From positions 2,065,027-2,129,026 of the forward strand of contig NZ_AP018288.1 in assembly GCF_002368335.1 (NCBI RefSeq): a stretch of DNA of 64,000 nucleotides, read 5' to 3'. The notes under the pieces are model-generated. The model saw nothing but the letters and a program-made list of their open reading frames with translations. It had not been told where the DNA came from and ran no database searches. Each line of letters begins with the position of its first letter. The first letter of the stretch is position 1. Position numbers and translations under genes: made by a program. This document shows positions 1 to 9,607 of the stretch, in pieces. The stretch is from Nostoc sp. NIES-4103. Its GTDB lineage: Bacteria > Cyanobacteriota > Cyanobacteriia > Cyanobacteriales > Nostocaceae.

Positions 1-2
1 TC

Positions 3-1640
3 AAGACAATATTACCGCCAAAGGCGGGAGTCACTGGTCAAAGAAACGCACACAACCAACTAGAATTGGTATTATCTGCCCCAGTCTACAACCAAACTGG
101 GCAATTAAAGTATACCTTGAGTCTTCAGTCAGCACTTTATCAGAAAACTCATTATCAGCCAGGTTCGCTCACAGGCTCGATGTTAGTCATTGCCGAGGAC
201 GGCACGATATTAGCACACCCCTTAAAACAGCGAGTCGGGACTAATATCAAACAGCATCCAAGTGCTTCCCAACTACAAAGCATTGTCAAAAATGCGATCG
301 CTGGCCAAAATAATTCGATCAATTTATCTTTTGAAGAAGGTCAAGAATTAGTCTGTGGCTATACGACCATTACCAATCCTGTGACAAATCAGCAGGGGCA
401 AAAATGGGTACTTCTAGCTGTCACCACTGTAGATAATGCTTTGTTTGGTTTAGAGGAAATAAAACTCATCCTCATAGTTTTAACAGTGGGGTTGATTGGT
501 GCAAGTTTATTGGCATCGCTTTGTTTAGCTCCCTACCTTGCACGTCCTCTAGAAGAACTACGAGACTACGCTTTAAACATTCACAGCCACCACGCCGCAC
601 AACCAATTCCTCACAACTTTCAAATCCGGGAATTCAATCAACTAGCGCAAGCACTAGACCAAATGGTTGAAAGACTCAAAGCTTGGGCAGAAGAACTAGA
701 AATTGCTTGGAAAGAAGCAAAATCAGCTAACCAAGTCAAAAGTCAGTTTTTAGCCACTACTTCCCACGAGTTGCGAAATCCATTAAATATAATTATTAAC
801 TGCGTGCGTTTAGTTCGAGAAGGCATGTGTGATAGTCGGGAAGAAGAAATGGAGTTCCTCAAACGTGCCGATGAAACAGCGATGCACTTGCTAGGAATTA
901 TTAATGATTTGCTTGATATTTCCAAAATCGAAGCAGGTAAACTTTCAGTGATGATGGAATTGATTGACCTACGTCAAATACTGCAAGAAGTCATTAATTT
1001 ACAATCAGTAAATATTCAACAAAAAGGCTTGCAATTAAAAATTGATTTAGGTAATGAGCCGATTTCTGTAATGGCAGATGCGGCAAAGTTGAGGCAGGTA
1101 CTGATCAATGTAATTGGCAATGCCACCAAATTCACTGATGAGGGCAATATCACAATTAGTACAACTATTCAACAGAGGGGCGACAAATCTCAAGTAATTA
1201 TTACTGTCACAGATACAGGTTTAGGTATTGAACCCGCCCAACAGCACAAACTATTTCGCCCCTTTGTGATGGTGAATGATAGCACCAGACGCAAGATAGA
1301 GGGTACGGGATTAGGATTGGCCATTTCTAGAAACTTAATTGAACTCATGGGAGGTAGCATTACTCTTGAGAGTCCGGGACTGAATCAAGGCACGACAGTG
1401 AAAATTACCTTGCCTATGGTTGATGTCTCGCCTTTACCTCCTCCAGGAAAGGAAGGGGGTAATGGGGAATTGGGAATTGAGAATGGGAAAACGAAGTTAT
1501 TTTTAACTTCTCCCTCATCTCCCTCCTCTCCCTCATTGCCCCCCAACCCCTCCAGGGGTCCCGAAGCCCCCCTCATCTTTCCTGCTCTTTTGCTCCCTAT
1601 TCCCAGTCCTTTAAAAAAACAGGTTGACCGCCTTGATTGA
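3..1640 (+). CDS. Sensor histidine kinase, 5' end outside the window
   Basis: Membrane two-component sensor kinase. The frame is open from base 3 with no start, so the N-terminus lies left of the window; the TTG at 66 is internal. Numbering residues from base 66: an extracellular Cache-like sensor segment (to about 125), a membrane helix (about 133-156), a HAMP-type linker, the phosphoacceptor H-box (TTSHELRNPLN, His 234), an N-box (NVIGNATKFT) and the G boxes DTGLGI and GTGLGLAIS. After the kinase core ends (TVKITLP) there is a tail of about 75 residues rich in S, P and L, encoded by short tandem repeats; the natural stop seems to have been lost. The 3' end overlaps the convergent oxidoreductase gene by 44 bp. 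The signal and the partner regulator are not visible. Confidence 0.9.
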   Translation, partial: KTILPPKAGVTGQRNAHNQLELVLSAPVYNQTGQLKYTLSLQSALYQKTHYQPGSLTGSMLVIAEDGTILAHPLKQRVGTNIKQHPSASQLQSIVKNAIAGQNNSINLSFEEGQELVCGYTTITNPVTNQQGQKWVLLAVTTVDNALFGLEEIKLILIVLTVGLIGASLLASLCLAPYLARPLEELRDYALNIHSHHAAQPIPHNFQIREFNQLAQALDQMVERLKAWAEELEIAWKEAKSANQVKSQFLATTSHELRNPLNIIINCVRLVREGMCDSREEEMEFLKRADETAMHLLGIINDLLDISKIEAGKLSVMMELIDLRQILQEVINLQSVNIQQKGLQLKIDLGNEPISVMADAAKLRQVLINVIGNATKFTDEGNITISTTIQQRGDKSQVIITVTDTGLGIEPAQQHKLFRPFVMVNDSTRRKIEGTGLGLAISRNLIELMGGSITLESPGLNQGTTVKITLPMVDVSPLPPPGKEGGNGELGIENGKTKLFLTSPSSPSSPSLPPNPSRGPEAPLIFPALLLPIPSPLKKQVDRLD

Positions 1641-2652
1641 GAGATGTCGAGACAGCGGTGAGAATTTGAACTAACTGTGTGCCTACCCAGCCCGATGAAA
1701 TTTCTGGGGGAGTATTGTGGAGGATAGAAGCGACAAAGCGATCGCAAACTCGCTGCAACGGTTCCCCTGTTGCTAGTTCCAACACCTCTCGCTGTTGATT
1801 TACAGGTAGAAAGTGATTCCCCTGAATTTCCAACTCACCATGTAGTAAGGTCAAAGGTGATGAGGGTAACATTTCATCAAAAATCAAGCTGCCAAGGCTA
1901 CCCACAACCACAAGCCGCCGTTGTTTATCAGGATTCAGCCAGCACAAATGAATATATGCTTGAAAACCATCGGGGTATGTCAGCGTCACCCATACTAAAT
2001 CAGCTAATCCCTGAGATGAGGGGGATGAGGGAGATGAGGGAGATGAGGGGGAATACTTCTGTAACCAAATAGTGCCTGTTGCTTGGACTTTCACAGGTAC
2101 TTGACCCAGCCAGTTATTAAAGATAGCAATATCGTGAATGGCTAAATCCCAGAGGGCATCAACATCTTGGCGCACAGGCCCTAAATGGGTGCGGCTGGCG
2201 TAGCCATAGCGTAAGTCGCCTAATTTGCCTGCTTGAACTACAGCTTGTCCTTGCTCAACTGCTGGATGAAATAAGTAGGTGTGGTCAACCATCAGGATTA
2301 AATGCTGTTGCTGCGCTAACTGGCAAAGTTCCCGACATTCTAGTGCGTCGAGGGTTAAAGGTTTTTCTGCTAAAACGTGGTATCCCTGCTTCAGGGCGTC
2401 CTTAATTAAAGCATAGTGGGTTGAAGCTGGAGTTGCGATCGCCACTGCTGTCAATTCTGGCACTTGTTGCAAATCTTGCCACAGTGTTGTCAGTAGTATA
2501 TTTTCCTCTAAATTAAATTGCTGCTTCACCGCCGCCAATCTTTCTGGATGTGGATCTACCACCGCCACTACACTCACCTGGGGATGTGCTAGAAAATTCC
2601 GCAGTAAATGCACTCCCCAGCGCCCAACCCCGATAACCGCGATTTTAATCAT
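1597..2652 (-). CDS. Gfo/Idh/MocA family NAD(P)-dependent oxidoreductase
   Basis: Predicted sugar or cyclitol dehydrogenase-like enzyme of 351 residues. The N-terminus IAVIGVGRWGVH is a Rossmann dinucleotide fold, followed by VVDPHPERL and the family motif LAEKPLTLD, which supplies the lysine next to the nicotinamide; DHTYLFHPAV and WDLAIHDIAIFNNWLG belong to the C-terminal catalytic domain. Substrate unknown. About residues 200-214 read SPSSPSSPSSPSS, encoded by a GGGAGATGA-type 9-mer tandem repeat (2011-2056) inserted in frame; homologues would be expected to lack it. The start ATG has no clear ribosome binding site because STRR repeats abut it. Confidence 0.88.
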   Translation of the reverse strand: MIKIAVIGVGRWGVHLLRNFLAHPQVSVVAVVDPHPERLAAVKQQFNLEENILLTTLWQDLQQVPELTAVAIATPASTHYALIKDALKQGYHVLAEKPLTLDALECRELCQLAQQQHLILMVDHTYLFHPAVEQGQAVVQAGKLGDLRYGYASRTHLGPVRQDVDALWDLAIHDIAIFNNWLGQVPVKVQATGTIWLQKYSPSSPSSPSSPSSQGLADLVWVTLTYPDGFQAYIHLCWLNPDKQRRLVVVGSLGSLIFDEMLPSSPLTLLHGELEIQGNHFLPVNQQREVLELATGEPLQRVCDRFVASILHNTPPEISSGWVGTQLVQILTAVSTSLNQGGQPVFLKDWE

Positions 2653-2653
2653 T

Positions 2654-2755
2654 AGTCAATAGTCAATAGTCAATAGTCAATAGTCAGTGGCAAATCATCA
2701 ATCGTCAATAGTTAAAAGTTAGGAGTTAGGAGTTAGGAGTTAGGAGTTAGAAGTG
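2654..2755. repeat. STRR arrays (AGTCAAT and GTTAGGA heptamers)
   Basis: Two adjacent short tandem repeat arrays with 7-bp period: TAGTCAA units (about five), then TTAGGAG units (about four). They occupy most of the gap between the oxidoreductase start and the rnc stop. This class of repeat is typical of heterocystous cyanobacteria. Confidence 0.85.
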
Positions 2756-2813
2756 AAGAATTATCCCCCCTATCCCCCCATCTCCCCATCTCCCCTGCTC
2801 CTAATATGAATAC

Positions 2814-3533
2814 TCAAGAACTTCCCTGGTTAGAAATTGCTAAATAAGCTACTTTAGCGGCAGCTTGTTCAGCAGCTTTAATTGAGCGTCCTTTACCTTC
2901 ACCGAGTTTATTACCATGCAGCCAAACTTCAGCAATGAAACGCTCTTGATTGCGATTAGTTTGATTAACTTCTGCAACTCGATATTCAGGTAAAACTTTA
3001 AACTGTGCTTGAGTCCATTCTTGTAACGCCGCTTTGTAGTTAAGTCTAGCGGGGTCGAGGCGAATTTCTGTTGTTAGTCGTTGGAAATGTGGGTCAAGCC
3101 AAGGGCGAATCAGGTCTAAATTATTAGTGCTGAGATAAAGCGCACCCAAAACAGCTTCAAAAGCGTCTGCTAGTCTTGACTCTTGCCCAACTTTATCACT
3201 GGTGGCACTACCAGCGACCAGTAAGTATAACTCTAAACCATATTCTCTTGCTAATTGGGCGAGAATGCGATCGCTCACCAACACCGAACGAATGGCTGCA
3301 AAATCTCCCACCTGACAATCTGGATAATTTTCCCACAACACAACAGCCGCCGCCAGTCTGACTACTGCATCGCCGACAAATTCTAGTTGTTCATAATTTG
3401 CTGATTCGGAGACAGTAGGATGAGTCAGTGCCAAATCCAACAGTTGCCATTTGATGGGTGCTTGTGGTGGTAAACCTAACTTTCTAACTAAACTTTCGAG
3501 TTGCCGTTGACGGCGTGGGTATACAAGTGTCAT
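2814..3533 (-). CDS. rnc: Ribonuclease III
   Basis: Double-strand-specific endoribonuclease acting in rRNA and mRNA processing. 239 residues, close to the usual family length. The RNase III signature is clear (NYEQLEFVGDAVVRL, about residues 46-60, with the metal-binding Glu and Asp), a second acidic site is in ESRLADAFEAVLGALY, and a C-terminal dsRNA-binding domain ends with KGRSIKAAEQAAAKVAY. The frame stays open upstream to 3641, but those 36 extra residues are Ser/Pro/Ala-rich products of tandem repeats, so the ATG at 3533 (MTLVYPRRQR) is the more credible start. No strong Shine-Dalgarno sequence is seen. Confidence 0.92.
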   Translation of the reverse strand: MTLVYPRRQRQLESLVRKLGLPPQAPIKWQLLDLALTHPTVSESANYEQLEFVGDAVVRLAAAVVLWENYPDCQVGDFAAIRSVLVSDRILAQLAREYGLELYLLVAGSATSDKVGQESRLADAFEAVLGALYLSTNNLDLIRPWLDPHFQRLTTEIRLDPARLNYKAALQEWTQAQFKVLPEYRVAEVNQTNRNQERFIAEVWLHGNKLGEGKGRSIKAAEQAAAKVAYLAISNQGSS

Positions 3534-3682
3534 TAAAGGTAATGGGGCGGGGGAGCTTTCGGTGCAGGGGAGCAGGGGGGCGGGGGAGCTGGGGAGATGG
3601 GGAGCGGGGGAGCTTTCGGTGCAAGGGAAATAATTTTTCACTCCTAACTCCTAACTCCTAACTCCTAACTCCTAACTTTTAA
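3534..3682. repeat. STRR-derived sequence upstream of rnc
   Basis: Contains two near-identical copies of a GCGGGGGAGCTTTCGGTGCA unit (near 3547 and 3603), then a run of CTCCTAA heptamers (3641-3678). It extends the rnc reading frame without stops, which could mislead start prediction. Confidence 0.75.
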
Positions 3683-3913
3683 CTCTCAACTCGCATTTTT
3701 GCCTATATAAATTTGTGATGTACAAGTTTTGTACATTTTAACGATATTTTAGGCTTTTAAAACATGTTGAAAATATTACTTATAGTACAAAATCTTGACA
3801 AAATACATTAAACAGTATATCGAGAAATTACTTATACTTTTTATCTCCGCGTTAGGCATCTGAAGTTTTATACACTTTCTGGAATTGTTGTCAGGCTAAT
3901 GTCGGGGATGTCA

Positions 3914-4070
3914 AGCGATCGCTCTTTGGACTCGAGATTTTATGTTACTAAATACAATTTTCTTGTTCGGAAGGTGAATGGTGAGGGTTGGAGGGGGAGC
4001 GATCGCGCTTTTAACTCGATAATTCGTCTTCAAAGGTCAAATTTTCGTGTTCATAAGTCAAATGCAACCT
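3914..4070. repeat. HIP1-bearing dispersed repeat, copy A
   Basis: Units that start with AGCGATCGC followed by CTTTTGACTCGA-like sequence and contain TGTTCGGAAGGTGAATG. A second copy lies at 4889-4988, so the pair flanks the broken LRR/TIR gene. Both copies share the order HIP1 / GACTCGA / TTCGGAAGGTGAATG / TGAGG / HIP1. Confidence 0.7.
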
Positions 4071-4115
4071 TTGATACCAGCTAAATTAGGAATTATGGCG
4101 TTTTGCAATAAATTT

Positions 4116-4207
4116 AGGACTTACGCAAAAAACCTCTCAAACTCTTATTTCTCCGTGTCCTCTGCGTTCTCTGTGGTTCGATTTCCCGTTACCTATATGT
4201 AAGTCCT
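4116..4207. repeat. MITE-like element with AGGACTTAC inverted ends
   Basis: Ends AGGACTTAC (4116-4124) and GTAAGTCCT (4199-4207) are perfect inverted repeats. The symmetry continues outward (AATTT / G+AAATT) with one extra base. The interior contains CTCTGCGTTCTCTGTGGTT, a phrase common in cyanobacterial intergenic elements. Too short to code for a transposase. Confidence 0.65.
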
Positions 4208-4267
4208 GAAATTGAAATACATTAGCCGCTACTCCACTCCCTACCCCCTGTTTTCTATACTCTGCTC

Positions 4268-4772
4268 ATGACCAACCAAGAACTGCTGGAAATCATTGAA
4301 CAAGCAGCCAAAAACAAAGTTACAAAATTAGACCTTTCTTCTAAAGGTTTAAAAATGCTGCCAGCAGAGATTGGTCAACTCACCAACCTCAGCCAACTTT
4401 ACCTCGACAATAATCCCTTAGAATCACCTCCACCAGAAATCCGCAAAAAAGGCTTTAGAGCAATTCTGAACTTTTACAAGCAACAGTTAGAACAGGAAAG
4501 CGATCGCCTCTACGAAGCCAAATTACTAATTGTGGGCAGATTTTATCGCAAAACATGAGTTACCCCCTTTGTTGAATGCTGCTAAAACCGAAGGACTCAC
4601 CATTATCTGGATACCCTTAAGTGCTAGCAATTATGAAGTAACCGAAATTGCAAAATATGGTGCGGCGCACCTTCCCAGCCAACCTTTAGATACATTTCAA
4701 TCAGCAGAAAGAAATAAAGTCTGGGTGGATATTTGTAAAAAGATTCGAGAAGCAGTGAATCCTGCTAATTAA
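4268..4772 (+). pseudogene. Remnant of an LRR-Roc GTPase / TIR-type protein with internal deletion
   Basis: The first frame (4268-4558) encodes a leucine-rich-repeat start (VTKLDLSSKGLKMLPAEIGQ, LTNLSQLYLDNNPLE) and then DRLYEAKLLIVG, the sequence that normally leads straight into the P-loop of a Roc GTPase (GxxGxGKT). Here the P-loop is missing: after IVG the frame runs into FYRKT and stops. A second frame (read from 4530) encodes DFIAKHELPPLLNAAKTEG...IWIPLSASNYEVTEIAKY and FQSAERNKVWVDICKKI, which resembles the C-terminal part of cyanobacterial TIR domains. The simplest reading is that one long LRR-Roc...TIR gene lost its middle, fusing the two ends out of frame near 4532. The family link is from recognition, not search. 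Confidence 0.7.
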
Positions 4773-4888
4773 TGACTGAACTGATTGACTGGCAAGTAAA
4801 TGAAGTCTGGTTGCGTATAAAGCAGGAAAAATCAAGTTTTTTAACCCGACATGATATGAATTATGCGATCGCCAGCCTCAATAAAGAT

Positions 4889-4988
4889 AGCGATCGCCCT
4901 TTTGACTCGACAACTGGTGTTCGGAAGGTGAATGATGAGGCTTTGAGGTGGAGCGATCGCCCTTTTGACTGGACAATTCATGTTCAAT
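4889..4988. repeat. HIP1-bearing dispersed repeat, copy B
   Basis: Same repeat as 3914-4070: AGCGATCGCCCTTTTGACT occurs twice within it, separated by TGTTCGGAAGGTGAATGATG. It forms the 3' half of a 72-residue open frame starting at 4772 that I do not accept as a gene. Confidence 0.7.
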
Positions 4989-5050
4989 AGCTGAATCATC
5001 AGGCTAAGATGCATCTGGAAAGGGCATTTGCACTGTTGAGCCAATAGCAG

Positions 5051-5088
5051 GTGGGTGGTGCGTTGCGCTGTGCAACAATGCACCCTAC
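5051..5088. repeat. GTAGGGTGCGTTA-type hairpin repeat, degenerate
   Basis: GGTGGTGCGTTGC paired with GCAACAATGCACCC. It belongs to the dispersed hairpin family also seen at 19866-19942, 29115-29150 and 53351-53430. Confidence 0.55.
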
Positions 5089-5108
5089 TGGCTGATACGG
5101 ATATATGG

Positions 5109-5136
5109 GTAGGGGCGTACAGCTGTACGCCCCTAC
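5109..5136. repeat. 28-bp perfect palindrome
   Basis: GTAGGGGCGTACAG and its exact reverse complement, with no loop. Lies between the LRR/TIR remnant and the rnpB terminator. It resembles a dispersed intergenic palindrome; a protein-binding role cannot be excluded. Confidence 0.7.
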
Positions 5137-5192
5137 AGACCATTCATTTGTTGCAAAAATTTTTGGTAATGGTATTGCGTACAAAATCCGTA

Positions 5193-5236
5193 CAAAAAAC
5201 AATGGAGCAAGAAACTCTCGGTTTCTTGACTCCATT
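5193..5236 (-). terminator. Rho-independent terminator of rnpB
   Basis: On the minus strand a hairpin (AATGGAG..AAGAAAC / GTTTCTTG..CTCCATT, bases 5201-5236) is followed by GTTTTTTG. It sits immediately 3' of the RNase P RNA. Confidence 0.75.
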
Positions 5237-5238
5237 AA

Positions 5239-5708
5239 AGTTCGAGAGCAGGACATAAGCCGGGTTCTGTTCTCTTGCGAGGGCAGTTATCTATCTGGGA
5301 CGCCTGTTACCATACGCCTCTAGCGGCTCTATTTTAGGAACTGGTAAAAGACCAACCGTAGTTCCTATTTCGCCTTGCTCCCAACCGGGGTTTACCGAGC
5401 CAGCGCCTCTCGACACTGCTGGTGCGCTCTTACCGCACCTTTGCACCCTTACCAGGGATCGGGGAACTCGGGGCCCCCTCTGGGGATAAGGGGCGATGGG
5501 GATTAGGGATCGGGGATTGGGAAAAATCTTCCCCAGTCCCTAATCCCCAGTACCCAGTCCCTAATTCCTGGCGGTATCTTTCTGTGGCACTATCCTCACG
5601 ATCGCTCGCACTGGACGTTATCCAGCAAGTTTGGTCTTTCGGGAGCCCGGACTTTCCTCAAACCAGTTATATGACTGATCTGCAACCGCCTGCGCCTACT
5701 CTCTCCCT
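5239..5708 (-). ncRNA. rnpB: RNase P RNA, with STRR insert in the P12 arm
   Basis: Catalytic RNA of RNase P, which matures tRNA 5' ends. Read on the minus strand it has the 5' start AGGGAGAGAGTAGG, the universally conserved GAGGAAAGTCCGGGCTC, the cyanobacterial core GATAGTGCCACAGAAA, then GGTAAACCCCGGTTGGGAG and AAGGCGAAATAGG, and the 3' end ACAGAACCCGGCTTATGTCC. Between GATACCGCC and GGTAAGGGTGCAAAGG lies an arm of about 115 nt made of ATTAGGGACTGGG-type repeats (plus strand about 5455-5568). STRR sequence in this arm is known from heterocystous cyanobacteria. Ends are estimated to within a few bases. Confidence 0.95.
5455..5568. repeat. STRR insertion inside rnpB
   Basis: Runs of GGGATTAGGGATCGGGGATTGGG and, in the opposite sense, CCCAGTCCCTAATCCCCAG, so the insert can fold back on itself into one long extended arm. 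Part of the mature RNA unless processed. Confidence 0.8.
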
Positions 5709-5751
5709 AATTCCAGTGTAATATTCGATGACATTATATGTATGATATGGA

Positions 5752-6456
5752 TTACTTCTTTTTATTCCAGGGTAGGGCGTAAGTCCAGGGTAATTTTTTG
5801 ACAGTGAAGGGACAATTGATAATGCACACAGGAGGTATGTTAGCACCTGGCGTTAAACCGACACGTAATTCAGATAACCGCATTACGAGTTGTAGTGAAA
5901 ATGTCAACTCTGCTCTTTGGTTCATAAAGTCGTTGTACAACTTTTTTTGCGACTTTTGCAGGGCGGTAATATTAATTAACGGGGAATTTGGTTTATAAAT
6001 TTTATCCTCTAGTTTAAAAACATTTTCGGCTGTCACTGTCTCTGAGAGTGTTTTCTTCGGGGCAATCACACTGAAAATTTGTGGTACACCTAAGTCGCGG
6101 GTTACGTCTGGTGATTTGCGAATTACTCGGTATGATTGTTTACTATAATCAACGATTAAAGCGCTATTATCCCAGTCAACATATATCGCTATATTGTCTG
6201 ATTTATTTTCAATGCTAACGGACAATTCTTTTAACTCTTTTTCCGGGTTTCCTAGCGAATGTGAGTTATCGAATTTAAAGGAAACACCAATCTGATCTTG
6301 AAGATTTTGTTCTTTGAGTTGGTCATCGACACTGCCTTTTTTAAACTCAAATTTGATGCGATCATCAATGGATTCGACCATGCGATTGAAGACAAAGGAG
6401 ACACCAATAATATAAAGTGTTAAAACAACTAAATTTTGGTCACTAGTCCCTCTCAT
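5752..6456 (-). CDS. Hypothetical membrane-anchored protein
   Basis: 234 residues, family not recognised. One hydrophobic stretch near the N-terminus (LVVLTLYIIGVSFVF, about 9-23) suggests a signal anchor. The rest is soluble, with a beta-rich middle (SVSIENKSDNIAIYVDWDN, SYRVIRKSP) and a helix near FMNQRAELTFSLQLVMRLSEL. The C-terminus has two cysteines (PPVCIINCPF) and a basic end. It starts about 760 bp left of corA's stop codon region on the same strand with a gap of about 60 bp, so co-transcription is possible. The product is likely exported or membrane-facing; function unknown. Confidence 0.65.
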   Translation of the reverse strand: MRGTSDQNLVVLTLYIIGVSFVFNRMVESIDDRIKFEFKKGSVDDQLKEQNLQDQIGVSFKFDNSHSLGNPEKELKELSVSIENKSDNIAIYVDWDNSALIVDYSKQSYRVIRKSPDVTRDLGVPQIFSVIAPKKTLSETVTAENVFKLEDKIYKPNSPLINITALQKSQKKLYNDFMNQRAELTFSLQLVMRLSELRVGLTPGANIPPVCIINCPFTVKKLPWTYALPWNKKK

Positions 6457-6518
6457 AATTTAAAATATTAACTCCATGTAATAATTTTGTATATTTGACT
6501 CATGCTCATCTTAAAACA

Positions 6519-7673
6519 TTAATCACGCTTAATTGTAGAAGAATTTTGCAGCCAGCCCCGTCGCCAGAAAAAGAATAACAATGCAAATGCGATCGCTGCC
6601 ATTCCCGCTAAGCAAAGCGGGTAGCCCCAATACCAATTCAGTTCAGGCATATTGTACGGCGATTTTTCGGTGTTGAAATTCATACCATAGATTCCTGCAA
6701 CAAAAGTTAGCGGAATAAAAATTGAAGAAACCACAGTTAGCAGCTTCATGATTTCATTCATTTTGTTACTCACTGCCGACAAATAGACATCCATCAATCC
6801 AGATGCCAGTTCCCGGTAGGTTTCCACCATATCCATTACTTGCACTGTATGGTCGTAACAATCTCGCAGGTAAATTCGTACCTCCTCACTGATCAATTCA
6901 CCACCATCTCGGATCAAAGAATTAATTGCGTCCCGTTGGGGCCAGATAGCGCGACGCAATTGCAGTAATTCTCGCCGAATTTGATAAATATTTTGTAATG
7001 TTTGCCGGGTAGGTTTGACTATTACTTCTTCTTCTAAATCTTCAATTCGCTCGCCATAAAGCTCTAATACAGGAAAAAAACCATCAATAATCGCATCTAA
7101 CAGTGCATAAGCTAAATAATCAGTTCCCTGTTTACGGATGATGCCTTTGCTTCTATCAATTCGCACCCTCACGCTTTCAAAGCAATCATGTTCTGGTTCT
7201 TCTTGCACTGTCAACAAGTAATGTTCACTCAAAATTAAACTGACTTGCTCACTGTAAAACCCGTAAGTTTTTTCCTTTGGTACTACCATGCGGGCAATGA
7301 TTAGCAATTGGTCTTCATAATCCTCTACTTTGGGGCGTTCTGGGACATTAACCACATCTTCTAAAACGAGAGGATGTAAATCAAAAACATGTCCTAATCT
7401 TTGTAATATGTCTTGATTACCTAATCCTTGTACATCTACCCAAGTAACAGATTCCTTATCCAGATAAGGAATGCATTCTTCTGGAGTTGCTATTTGTTTA
7501 CGGATGAAGTTAGTGTGGTTATAGTCAATCAAAAAAATAATTGGTTGTTCAGCATTTTCATCAACTATGATTGTCCCTGGTATAGTGCCTGGTTGATGAT
7601 AGAAGTCTTTTTTATATAGCTTAGTTACCACTTTAGGAATGCGGCTAATTTTTCTTACCATACTTTTTGCCAT
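6519..7673 (-). CDS. corA: Magnesium/cobalt transporter CorA
   Basis: Pentameric inner-membrane Mg2+ channel of 384 residues. A long acidic, helical cytoplasmic domain (VTWVDVQGLGNQDILQRLG, HPLVLEDVVNVPERPKVEDY) is followed by two C-terminal helices, the first ending in the invariant selectivity motif YGMNFNTE, with PELNWYWGYP in the periplasmic loop and a basic cytoplasmic end (FFFWRRGWLQ). The ATG at 7673 is preceded by STRR repeats. The start is the first of two close methionines in MAKSMVRK. Confidence 0.95.
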   Translation of the reverse strand: MAKSMVRKISRIPKVVTKLYKKDFYHQPGTIPGTIIVDENAEQPIIFLIDYNHTNFIRKQIATPEECIPYLDKESVTWVDVQGLGNQDILQRLGHVFDLHPLVLEDVVNVPERPKVEDYEDQLLIIARMVVPKEKTYGFYSEQVSLILSEHYLLTVQEEPEHDCFESVRVRIDRSKGIIRKQGTDYLAYALLDAIIDGFFPVLELYGERIEDLEEEVIVKPTRQTLQNIYQIRRELLQLRRAIWPQRDAINSLIRDGGELISEEVRIYLRDCYDHTVQVMDMVETYRELASGLMDVYLSAVSNKMNEIMKLLTVVSSIFIPLTFVAGIYGMNFNTEKSPYNMPELNWYWGYPLCLAGMAAIAFALLFFFWRRGWLQNSSTIKRD

Positions 7674-7689
7674 GCATTTTTACCTGATA

Positions 7690-7826
7690 GTTAGTGGTTA
7701 GTTGTTAGTTGTCAATTGTTATTTGTCATTTGTCATTTGTCATTGGTGATTGGTCAGTTGTTATTCTCCCGATCCCCCTCATCTCCCTCATCTCCCTCAT
7801 CTCCCCATCTCCCCTGCCCCTCCGTC
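7690..7826. repeat. STRR arrays between corA and groEL
   Basis: GTTAGTTGTTAGTTGTCA and CATTTGTCATTTGTCATTGG heptamers, then CCCTCATCTCCCTCATCT 9-mers and CCCATCTCCCCTGCCCC. No gene. Confidence 0.8.
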
Positions 7827-7838
7827 ACAGCAATGGTA

Positions 7839-7873
7839 TAAAAAAACAGTTTGCCGTGCAAGGCAAACTGTTT
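7839..7873 (-). terminator. Rho-independent terminator of groEL
   Basis: Minus-strand hairpin AAACAGTTTGCC / GGCAAACTGTTT (12-bp perfect stem, 6-nt loop) followed directly by TTTTTAT, 29 bp downstream of the groEL stop. Confidence 0.9.
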
Positions 7874-7901
7874 ACAAAATCTTTACAAAAGGAAGCAGGG
7901 A

Positions 7902-9575
<1,674 letters not shown>

Positions 9576-9607
9576 GTTTGTTTTCTCTAGCGCTTCCATT
9601 AGACAAT

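Larger units (their letters stand above)
3683..4267. other. Gene-poor gap with dispersed repeats
   Basis: No convincing gene. The left third is AT-rich and presumably holds the rnc promoter. The rest holds a HIP1-rich repeat copy (3914-4070) and an inverted-repeat element (4116-4207). A 61-residue open frame at 3899-4084 is only the translation of the repeat. Confidence 0.6.

Noticed and set aside
3899..4084. 61-residue open frame
   Set aside because: Translation of repeat copy A; no ribosome binding site.
4772..4990. 72-residue frame overlapping the TIR remnant's stop by one base
   Set aside because: Its second half is a translation of the HIP1 repeat copy B, and the first half shows no family; probably part of the pseudogene debris.
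5422..5721. 99-residue frame on the plus strand
   Set aside because: Lies entirely antisense to rnpB.
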